A stretch of DNA of 6,132 nucleotides from Planctomycetota bacterium. GTDB lineage: Bacteria; Planctomycetota; Phycisphaerae; WQYP01. Position numbers and translations under genes: made by a program. The stretch covers positions 1 through 6,132 of the forward strand of contig JAJYPG010000088.1 of assembly GCA_021795535.1 (NCBI GenBank). The letters run 5' to 3'. A model generated the notes under the pieces. That model had not been told where the DNA came from. It saw nothing but the letters and a program-made list of their open reading frames with translations, and ran no database searches. Below, piece by piece: positions 1 through 5,256 of this stretch. The first letter of the stretch is position 1. Each line of letters starts with the position of its first letter.

Positions 1-446
1 TGATGGTTCCCATGCTTTTACTCGGTGCCGATGGCGGTACCCATGCCACCAGTGGCGTCGTACCCGAACTTACGCGACGGCTCTATGACTTGGCTACGGC
101 CCAGCGCTATGAAGAGGCAGTCACCTTGCAGCTCCGGCTGGTCGAACTCTTTGATGTCATGCTCTTATCCGCTGATTTTCCGGATGGATTTCGGGTGGGA
201 GCCGAACTGCGAGGATTCAATATTGGCGCGGGCCGCCAACCGCTAAGCGGACGCCAGAGGGTGGATCGCGAGCGACTGCAAACATCCCTTCGTTGCATCA
301 TGGCGGATTTCGGCGTTGTCGATACCGTGACGACGTGTCCGTCACATCCGGCTGGGCCAGGCCCCTTGCCGTTGCAGCGCGATCGTGTACTGGAAATTAC
401 CGCCTCTGTCATGCGGGAATTGAGAAAACAGTCACCCAATGGATGA
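1..446 (+). CDS. DapA/NAL-family aldolase, C-terminal part (5' end outside window)
   Basis: This is the C-terminal 147 or so residues of a class I aldolase of the dihydrodipicolinate synthase/N-acetylneuraminate lyase family, which form or cleave C-C bonds through a lysine Schiff base with pyruvate. The recognisable piece is GADGGTHATSGVVPEL near the visible start, matching the family's GADG...N/G-x-xPE segment after the last barrel strands. It is followed by the helical C-terminal domain (LYDLATAQRYEEAVTLQLRL, then GFNIGAGRQPLS). The catalytic lysine and substrate-binding residues lie upstream of the window, so the substrate cannot be told; dapA proper is not assured. The frame is open to base 1, so the methionine codon at base 3 is internal. 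A tail of about 40 residues after ADFGVV, rich in Pro and Gly and then helical, extends past the usual family end. Part of this C-terminus recurs at 670-804. Family call confident, specific function not. Confidence 0.85.
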   Translation, partial: MVPMLLLGADGGTHATSGVVPELTRRLYDLATAQRYEEAVTLQLRLVELFDVMLLSADFPDGFRVGAELRGFNIGAGRQPLSGRQRVDRERLQTSLRCIMADFGVVDTVTTCPSHPAGPGPLPLQRDRVLEITASVMRELRKQSPNG

Positions 447-669
447 GGCATCAGGTCGTGCGAAGTTGAACCTTGGAAGTATCGGTGGGGGGTGTTGACC
501 CTCTTTCCGGAACTGCCGCTGGATCACCGCCAGGCGGAACAAAGTCGTGTCCCGCCCTATCCCGAAGTGATGTCAGGGGCATACCTGTTACTTTCACCGG
601 GCAAACTGTTAATCGTGGGGATTCTTCCGGCACATGCTTCGCAAATTCTGGTGCTTCAGCCACTACTGA
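447..669. other. Spacer with no recognisable gene
   Basis: No reading frame here gives a protein I recognise. Three overlapping short ORFs exist: one on + with a GTG start at 492 ending at 686, one on + from about 473 to 712, and one on - from 451 to 663. They cover the same bases and none has a family motif. The stretch follows directly after the aldolase stop codon and runs into the decayed DapA-like tail at 670, so it may be part of the same degraded region or foreign sequence beside it. A small CCGC/GCGG hairpin sits around 526-536. Confidence 0.4.
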
Positions 670-804
670 TTTCGCGCGGGCGTTGAACAGAGCGGTTTCC
701 GCGTTGGATTAAGCCGCCAGCCGCTTAGCGAGCGTCAGCGGGGTGATCGTGCGCAACTCAAAATTGCCCTGCGGCATCTCATGGACGAATTTGGTGTTGC
801 CTAG
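670..804 (+). pseudogene. Remnant of a second DapA-family C-terminus
   Basis: Read in the frame ending at the TAG at 802-804, this segment encodes 44 residues that align without gaps to residues 63-106 of the aldolase fragment at 189-320. By eye 24 of 44 positions are identical, including GF..G..RQPLS.RQR.DR, then L...LR, M and FGV. The frame is closed by TGA at 667-669 immediately upstream, no start codon with a ribosome binding site is visible, and the bases before it do not resemble the preceding part of the family in any frame. It is therefore best read as the surviving 3' end of a paralogous dapA-like gene whose body is lost or replaced. It ends where the family normally ends, without the 40-residue tail of the first copy. 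The level of divergence argues for an old paralogue rather than a recent tandem duplication or an assembly artefact. Confidence 0.7.
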
Positions 805-815
805 CCTCGATTTCC

Positions 816-1088
816 ATGGTACAGAGAGGAGCTAACACTTGGCGGTTTTTCGGGTCGTGGGTTGACCACGGCGGATTTGCTTTTCGTGTCCTTCCGGGGG
901 GGGCGGAAAAGACTAACGGTTACTGCCTGGATATGGATTTCCCCAAGGTGGAACTGTGGTCCGTAACTCTACCTCCGGACAAGCATTTTTCCTCCATGGA
1001 ATTTGCTACGCTTCGGGGATTGATGTGTGATGGTGAACATCCACCCCGTGCAATCGCGTGGCGATATGTAAGGCCCGTTTGCACATAG
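816..1088 (+). CDS. Short hypothetical ORF, weak support
   Basis: A 90-codon ORF starting with ATG 12 bases after the remnant's stop codon. I recognise no family. The product would be rich in aromatic residues (WRFFGSWVDHGGFAFRV near the start, IAWRYVRP near the end), with no signal peptide or membrane segment. No Shine-Dalgarno sequence precedes the ATG; the GAGG motif at 826-829 lies inside the ORF. It carries an 8-base G run at 896-903, an unstable feature in a coding gene. It could be a chance ORF, a fragment of a decayed gene, or a small orphan protein; I lean to the first two. Confidence 0.2.
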   Translation: MVQRGANTWRFFGSWVDHGGFAFRVLPGGAEKTNGYCLDMDFPKVELWSVTLPPDKHFSSMEFATLRGLMCDGEHPPRAIAWRYVRPVCT

Positions 1089-1105
1089 CCTTGAGCTCAC
1101 CACGG

Positions 1106-1124
1106 GTCCCGATCCATTCGGGAC
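1106..1124 (+). terminator. Hairpin, possible weak terminator
   Basis: A perfect 7-bp stem, GTCCCGA (1106-1112) with TCGGGAC (1118-1124), encloses the 5-base loop TCCAT. It is followed by GAATTTATGG, which has only a short T run, so intrinsic termination would be weak. Its place between the decayed region and the purF promoter fits insulation of purF from upstream transcription, but that role is inferred. Confidence 0.35.
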
Positions 1125-1184
1125 GAATTTATGGCCTGCCGAAAGTGTCATCTCCCCGGCACAAGGCTCTATTTTTCACCTGCT

Positions 1185-1212
1185 TTGAGTCAATTGTCAG
1201 CCATGCTATAAT
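1185..1212 (+). promoter_or_regulatory. Candidate sigma-70 promoter for purF (extended -10)
   Basis: TTGAGT at 1185-1190 is separated by 16 bases from a perfect TATAAT at 1207-1212, preceded by TGC at 1204-1206 (extended -10). Transcription would begin near 1219. That leaves only about 9 bases before the GTG at 1228 but about 50 before the ATG at 1270, which favours the ATG as the purF start. The short leader leaves no room for a purine riboswitch. Confidence 0.65.
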
Positions 1213-1269
1213 CCTTAACAGGCGTAGGTGTCCCTGAAATGGTGTTCGCGATGGTTTGGAGTCGGCCGC

Positions 1270-2814
1270 ATGACAGGAAATGAGTCTGGTTCCAGTCCGT
1301 TTAAGGCGTTAAAGTCGAAGTCGCTTGCATTGCCCCAGTTGGTGGCTTTGTCCTCACCCCCTCCATTGGATGACGCTGTTCTGAAAGAGTTGGAAGAATA
1401 CGAAAAAAAAGAAAAGTGCGGTATTTTTGGCGTGGCCGGGCCGGTTGATGCCGTGGAACGCTGTTATTACGGCCTTTATGCGTTGCAGCATCGCGGGCAG
1501 GAATCCGCCGGCATTGCCGCCACCGATGGCCAGGAAATAAGCTGTCATACCGGTCTGGGGCTTGTGGCGGATGTTTTTAACCGTAATGTGCTTAAGGAAA
1601 TGCATGGTTCCGCGGCCATTGGACATGTGCGTTACTCCACCGCCGGCTCCAACCGCAAATGCAACGCCCAGCCTATTTTAGAGGAATATGTTGACGGCCA
1701 GGTTGCAGTCGCCCACAACGGAAATTTAATTAACGCGGCAAAATTACGGCTGGAATATCAGAAATTCGGCCACATTTTTTACTCCACCAGTGATACGGAA
1801 ATTGTCATCCACATGTTGGCCAAGCCGCGGCATCAGGAAAAGCCGGATCCCCTGGCGCATGTTCTGCGGCATTTGCAGGGGGCCTTCAGTTTTTTGTTTC
1901 TTTTCAAAGACCGCATGGAAGCCGCCCGCGACCCATGGGGTTTTCGTCCCCTGGTGATTGGAAAAACCAAAGACGGCTTTTATTGTGTGGCTTCGGAAAC
2001 CTGTGCGTTATCAAGTATTCAGGCTACTTTTGTTCGCGAAGTGGAACCGGGTGAAATTGTCACCATTTCCATGGATGGCCAGCAAATGACCAGTCGCTTC
2101 TTTGTGGAAAAGAAGGAAGCTCCGGCCCATTGCGCCTTTGAACATGTATATTTCGCCAGCCCCTCCAGCACACTTTTTGGCGATACGGTCATGATGGTAC
2201 GGCAGCGAATGGGCCGCAGACTGGCCATTGAAAATCCGGTGGATGCCGACATTGTCATTCCCATACCGGATTCCGGCCGCTCCGCAGCTTTGGGTTACAG
2301 CAAGCAAAGCGGCATTCCGTTTGAGGAAGGCATTGTGCCCAACCGCTATGTGGGCCGCTCATTCATACAGCCTTCACAGCAGCTTCGCGATCTGGCGGTG
2401 CAGATGAAGTTGATTGTTATTCCTGAGATGGTGCGAGGCAAGCGTATTATTGTTGTGGAAGATTCCATTGTGCGCGGCACCACTACACGGGGCAAAATTC
2501 TGGCTCTGCGCCGTGCGGGTGCCAGGGAAATTCACATGCGAGTAAGCTGTCCACCCATCCGGTTTCCCTGCTTTTTCGGTATTGATTTTCCAACCCCCAC
2601 CGAATTGATTGCCAATGGCCGAACGGTGGAGGAGATTCGTGAATTTATAGAGGTTGATTCCCTGGCCTATCTTTCGCTGGATGGAATGCTCGCCTGTTTG
2701 GGCAAGCCCAGGGAAAGCTATTGCACGGCCTGCTGGTCCGGCAATTATCCGATTCCCGTGGATGAAAGCCTGAGCAAATTTGGTTTTGAACGCAACCAGA
2801 TGAAAATGTTCTGA
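1270..2814 (+). CDS. purF: Amidophosphoribosyltransferase (PurF), [4Fe-4S] type with long propeptide
   Basis: PurF makes 5-phosphoribosylamine from PRPP and glutamine, the committed step of de novo purine synthesis, in the cytosol. From ATG 1270 it has 514 residues. After a 49-residue leader comes the Ntn glutaminase domain with nucleophile C50 (KCGIFGV), then ALQHRGQESAGI, GHVRYST and AHNGNL. The phosphoribosyltransferase domain carries the PRPP motif IIVVEDSIVRGTT (about 393-405). Four cysteines sit like the cluster ligands of the Bacillus-type enzyme: C288 (HCAFEHVYFA), C434 (PCFFGID), and C485 and C488 (YCTACWSG). It is therefore probably a [4Fe-4S], oxygen-sensitive form, matured by propeptide removal to free the cysteine. 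GGAG at 1258-1261 lies 8 bases before this ATG. The frame extends to a GTG at 1228, which is less likely because it has no clear ribosome site and sits too near the inferred transcription start. purL and other pur genes are not adjacent. Confidence 0.97.
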   Translation: MTGNESGSSPFKALKSKSLALPQLVALSSPPPLDDAVLKELEEYEKKEKCGIFGVAGPVDAVERCYYGLYALQHRGQESAGIAATDGQEISCHTGLGLVADVFNRNVLKEMHGSAAIGHVRYSTAGSNRKCNAQPILEEYVDGQVAVAHNGNLINAAKLRLEYQKFGHIFYSTSDTEIVIHMLAKPRHQEKPDPLAHVLRHLQGAFSFLFLFKDRMEAARDPWGFRPLVIGKTKDGFYCVASETCALSSIQATFVREVEPGEIVTISMDGQQMTSRFFVEKKEAPAHCAFEHVYFASPSSTLFGDTVMMVRQRMGRRLAIENPVDADIVIPIPDSGRSAALGYSKQSGIPFEEGIVPNRYVGRSFIQPSQQLRDLAVQMKLIVIPEMVRGKRIIVVEDSIVRGTTTRGKILALRRAGAREIHMRVSCPPIRFPCFFGIDFPTPTELIANGRTVEEIREFIEVDSLAYLSLDGMLACLGKPRESYCTACWSGNYPIPVDESLSKFGFERNQMKMF

Positions 2815-2917
2815 TGCCCGCAGAAAACTTCCGGCGGAAAAAGAATCAGGCAACACAATAAATTGCAAAATACACAAAAGATATTGATGAAGTGAACGCA
2901 GTTATTTCCCCATATTA
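2815..2917. other. Convergent intergenic gap between purF and ispE
   Basis: This 103-base AT-rich gap lies between two genes that end facing each other. The only symmetry I see is TTCC/GGAA around 2830-2840, a 4-bp stem flanked by A-rich sequence on one side and, read on the - strand, by GTTTTC. That is too weak to call as a terminator, although a bidirectional terminator would be expected here. Confidence 0.4.
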
Positions 2918-3811
2918 TTACGGAAACTCACCCGTTCGGTAAATCCTTGCCGCAGCCACCGCAAATCGTCCCTCGGCTTTTTCCATGGCTTTACACCGTA
3001 TTTCTTCAGCCTCTTCCGGCGAATCCGCCAGGGCAAAAAGTGTCGAACCGCTGCCGCTCATCTGAATGGGTTTCCGCGTTATTTGCGTCAGTTTTTGGCT
3101 TAAATCCTTCAATTCTGGCTCAATATCATAAGCGGGGGCCTGAAGATCATTCGTGATGGTGGCACTTATTTTATCGGCGGAGGCGTTGGCCAGCATGGAC
3201 CAATCCGGCAGGCGGGCGGGGGCCTCCGGGCGACGGGCATCGAACCGCTGATAGACAGCCTTGGTCGCCACGCCCATTGGCGGAATAAAAAGTACCGCAT
3301 AAAGCCAGTTCTGAAATTTAAGCGGCGTCATCCGCTCTCCACGGCCACGGCAGATGGTGGATGTACAGCGTATAAAAAAAGGCACATCACTTCCCAGTTT
3401 TGCCGCCAACTGTTCAAGCTCCTCGCTTGGCAAATGCGCTCCCCAAAGATAATTCAGTGCGATAAGCGTCGCTGCCGCATCAGAGCTGCCGCCTCCCAAA
3501 CCGCCCCCGGCTGGCACCAGTTTATGTAAATGAATGGCCGCTCCCGCGGTTTTTCCCATCACGCGTGCGAGCAGCATGGCGGCCTTTCCAACCAGATTAT
3601 CCTGCAAATTACCCGTCACATTGCCGCATTTTCCAGTAACGTGCAGATGCAAAATGTCCGCCGGGTGAAAGGTAAGTGTGTCGTAGATTGAAATGGGCAC
3701 AAACCAGGATTCCAGATCATGAAAACCATCGACGCGTGATGGGTAAACAATCAGTCCCAGGTTTAGTTTTGCCGGCGCATAAATACGCAGGCTGCTGTCC
3801 GGTAATTTCAT
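2918..3811 (-). CDS. ispE: 4-diphosphocytidyl-2-C-methyl-D-erythritol kinase (IspE)
   Basis: IspE phosphorylates CDP-methylerythritol with ATP in the MEP pathway to isoprenoid precursors. It is a cytosolic GHMP-superfamily kinase. From ATG 3811 it has 297 residues, close to the usual 280-300. Landmarks are APAKLNLGL with the conserved Lys (K15), DGFHDLESW, the ATP-binding glycine loop PAGGGLGGGSSDAAA (about 100-114), GSDVPFF with the catalytic Asp (D142), and the C-terminal GHMP loop MSGSGSTLFAL. The frame stays open to an ATG at 3868, adding 19 residues (MAELAGNAIGDICFGAGRI). Family members usually start about ten residues before PAKLNL, so I prefer 3811, but neither start has a strong ribosome site. 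One oddity: the segment after SDVPFF reads IRCTSTICRGRGE where relatives commonly have a Gly-Gly-rich turn. It follows the SUF operon on the same strand after a terminator and has its own candidate promoter, so it is probably a separate unit. Confidence 0.95.
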   Translation of the reverse strand: MKLPDSSLRIYAPAKLNLGLIVYPSRVDGFHDLESWFVPISIYDTLTFHPADILHLHVTGKCGNVTGNLQDNLVGKAAMLLARVMGKTAGAAIHLHKLVPAGGGLGGGSSDAAATLIALNYLWGAHLPSEELEQLAAKLGSDVPFFIRCTSTICRGRGERMTPLKFQNWLYAVLFIPPMGVATKAVYQRFDARRPEAPARLPDWSMLANASADKISATITNDLQAPAYDIEPELKDLSQKLTQITRKPIQMSGSGSTLFALADSPEEAEEIRCKAMEKAEGRFAVAAARIYRTGEFP

Positions 3812-3933
3812 TATCCGGCCAGCGCCAAAACAAATGTCGCCAATCGCATTCCCAGCGAGTTCAGCCATAATCGGTCCAATTCCAAGTTAAGCCAAGGCCT
3901 CTCTGGCCCGCCAAGTCTGTTGCCGTCGCCATC

Positions 3934-3961
3934 ATTCTAACGGGAAGTCTGGAGAAGTCAG
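3934..3961 (-). promoter_or_regulatory. Candidate promoter for ispE
   Basis: On the - strand, CTGACT (3961-3956, 4 of 6 to the -35 consensus) is followed after 16 bases by TAGAAT (3939-3934, 5 of 6 to the -10). Transcription would start near 3927, upstream of both possible ispE starts. It lies just downstream of the SUF operon's terminator, as an independent ispE promoter should. Found by eye only. Confidence 0.45.
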
Positions 3962-3969
3962 CGCGATCC

Positions 3970-3997
3970 AAAAATGTCGCCGCTCCGCACCGACATC
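3970..3997 (-). terminator. Rho-independent terminator of the SUF operon
   Basis: On the - strand, ATGTCG (3996-3991) pairs with CGACAT (3979-3974) around an 11-base GC-rich loop, with a further G-U pair possible at the base. The 3' arm runs into TTTTT (3974-3970). It lies 23 bases past the stop codon of the HesB-SufT gene and before the ispE promoter, the expected place for the operon end. Confidence 0.6.
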
Positions 3998-4019
3998 AAC
4001 CTTGGCTGGAAGAAGGTCG

Positions 4020-4742
4020 TCAGAACATGCCGAGTTGCAGCATTGCCGCGTCAGACATGCGGTCTTTGGTCCAGGGCGGGTCCCAGATCAGGTTGACTTT
4101 GGCGCTAGTTACATCCTCCACGTTTTGCACGGCCTGCTGGACCGATGGCGGCATGGTGCCGGCTACGGGGCAGCCGGGTGCGGTGAGCGTCATATCAATA
4201 ACAACATCTTTTGTTGATGATATGTCAATGCGATATATCAGCCCCAGATCGTAAATATTCACCGGAATTTCCGGATCGAAAATACCGCGCAGCTTTTCAA
4301 TAATATGAGCCTCCATCACCTTGTTGTTCAGGGCATCAGTGATGGTTACCCCCTTGGGGGAACTGCCATCGTCATCCTCGCCACTGGTCATTGCTCCGGT
4401 GGACGACGCGGCGGTGCCCGCTTCACCCATGGCATGGACTGGAAGTTTCACCGCATGCGGATTGCGGAAGACAAAGCCGCGTGATCCGGGTTCATTTTTA
4501 AAATCAATTTCCGTGCCATCCAGGCTTGGAAAGCTCACCGGATCGCAAACCACGGAGATGCCCTGCGACTCACCGGTGATATCGTCCTGCTTTTTTACTT
4601 CCGTCAGGTCCAGCGTGTAATTGAATCCGCTGGCATTGCGGCCTTTAATTCCCACACGCAAAACGGTGCCGACGGCAAGGCCCTGATCGACTATGATCTG
4701 TTTGATTTCCTTGGCGGCTGGTTCAGAAACTGTTATAGGCAT
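4020..4742 (-). CDS. HesB/IscA-like domain fused to SufT/MIP18-like (DUF59) domain
   Basis: A 240-residue two-domain Fe-S assembly protein. Residues 1 to about 103 have the A-type carrier fold pattern: MPITVSEPAAKEIKQ, LRVGIKGRNASGFNYTLDL, SFPSLDGTEIDF, GFVFRNPHAVK. The three cluster-binding cysteines of the family are absent: the first is Ala37 (GRNASGF), and the C-terminal CGC is replaced by LPVHA. The only cysteine in this half is C66 (VVCDP), normally a hydrophobic position. A flexible linker rich in Gly, Ser, Asp and Ala (about 104-132) leads to a SufT/MIP18 domain: FDPEIPVNIYDLGLIY, MTLTAPGCP with the conserved Cys (C191), and WDPPWTKDRMSDAA. This family helps mature or deliver clusters to apoproteins. 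I chose ATG 4742 because AGGGA lies 8 bases upstream and IscA proteins begin this way; the frame is open to 4865, overlapping sufU, without homology. It follows sufU by 52 bases as the last gene of the operon. Confidence 0.93.
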   Translation of the reverse strand: MPITVSEPAAKEIKQIIVDQGLAVGTVLRVGIKGRNASGFNYTLDLTEVKKQDDITGESQGISVVCDPVSFPSLDGTEIDFKNEPGSRGFVFRNPHAVKLPVHAMGEAGTAASSTGAMTSGEDDDGSSPKGVTITDALNNKVMEAHIIEKLRGIFDPEIPVNIYDLGLIYRIDISSTKDVVIDMTLTAPGCPVAGTMPPSVQQAVQNVEDVTSAKVNLIWDPPWTKDRMSDAAMLQLGMF

Positions 4743-4794
4743 CGTATAAATCCCTGGTGTTAATTTATTTTCCCGGTGGTATTTCGGTATATTC

Positions 4795-5256
4795 CTATTC
4801 CGTGGAAACGGGTTTATGTGTATCTTTGAGGGCTGCCTGAAGCGTATGCCATGCCAAAGTGGCACATTTCACACGCACGGGAAATTCCCGCACGCCGGAA
4901 AAAACCGCCAGTTTGCCCAGTGCCTCCATCCGGGCTTCGTCAGCCTGGGTATCCATCGAAGCGGTGACCAGTGAATGAAAATTCTCAAACAGCGGAGCCA
5001 CCTCCGCGATCTTTTTACCCTTGAGGGTTTCAGTCATCATGGATGCGGATGCCGTGGAAATGGCACAACCCGCACCTACAAAACTGATATCCTCTATAGT
5101 ATCGTTGGTTATTTTCAGATATACCGTCAGCTTGTCACCACAAAGCGGATTGTGGCCATCCGCAGTGTGATTGGCCTCGGCCATATCATGAAAATTTCTG
5201 GGCCGCCTGGTGTGGTCCAGAATGGTCTGCTGGTATAAATCGCGAAGATCAGACAT
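4795..5256 (-). CDS. sufU: SufU/NifU-N-like Fe-S scaffold or sulfur acceptor
   Basis: A 153-residue member of the IscU/SufU superfamily. In Gram-positive SUF systems SufU takes persulfide sulfur from SufS through a zinc site; in other lineages relatives serve as scaffold. The conserved ligands are all visible: C39 and D41 in NPLCGDKL, C64 in GAGCAISTAS, and C131 in VKCATLAWHTL. The SufU-type insertion between the second and third cysteines is present (about 85-118, ENFHSLVTASMDTQADEARM), which separates it from IscU, where the third Cys follows sooner. MSDLRDLYQQTILDHTRRPRNF is the usual N-terminus. The start ATG overlaps the sufS stop by one base (TGATG), and GAGG lies 10 bases upstream inside sufS, so translation is probably coupled and the two proteins made in matched amounts. 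No truncation is seen. Confidence 0.95.
   Translation of the reverse strand: MSDLRDLYQQTILDHTRRPRNFHDMAEANHTADGHNPLCGDKLTVYLKITNDTIEDISFVGAGCAISTASASMMTETLKGKKIAEVAPLFENFHSLVTASMDTQADEARMEALGKLAVFSGVREFPVRVKCATLAWHTLQAALKDTHKPVSTE

Noticed and set aside
509..528. Resemblance to the 3' end of 16S rRNA (GCTGGATCACC)
   Set aside because: Only about 11 bases match exactly. The anti-Shine-Dalgarno CCTCC does not follow and the preceding conserved 16S sequence is absent, so this is taken as chance.
451..663. A 70-codon - strand ORF, plus two + strand ORFs over the same bases (473-712 and 492-686)
   Set aside because: They overlap each other in different frames, use weak starts, show no family motif, and one runs through the pseudogene in the wrong frame.
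896..909. TTCCG/CGGAA symmetry around the G8 run as a regulatory hairpin
   Set aside because: The stem is 5 bp with a pure-G loop and no T tract; it has no clear context as a terminator or operator.
1213..1269. Purine riboswitch in the purF leader
   Set aside because: The leader from the inferred start near 1219 is about 50 bases, too short for the aptamer, and no matching fold is visible.
2826..2846. Possible bidirectional terminator between purF and ispE
   Set aside because: The stem is only 4 bp with a 3-base loop and the flanking A/T runs are short.
2374..2877. A 167-codon ORF antisense to purF, and other antisense ORFs over purF
   Set aside because: They lie wholly or mostly within a well-conserved gene on the other strand and are compositional shadows.
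4743..4865. N-terminal extension of the HesB-SufT gene to an ATG at 4865
   Set aside because: The added 41 residues overlap sufU and show no homology, while the ATG at 4742 has a good ribosome site and a family-like N-terminus.
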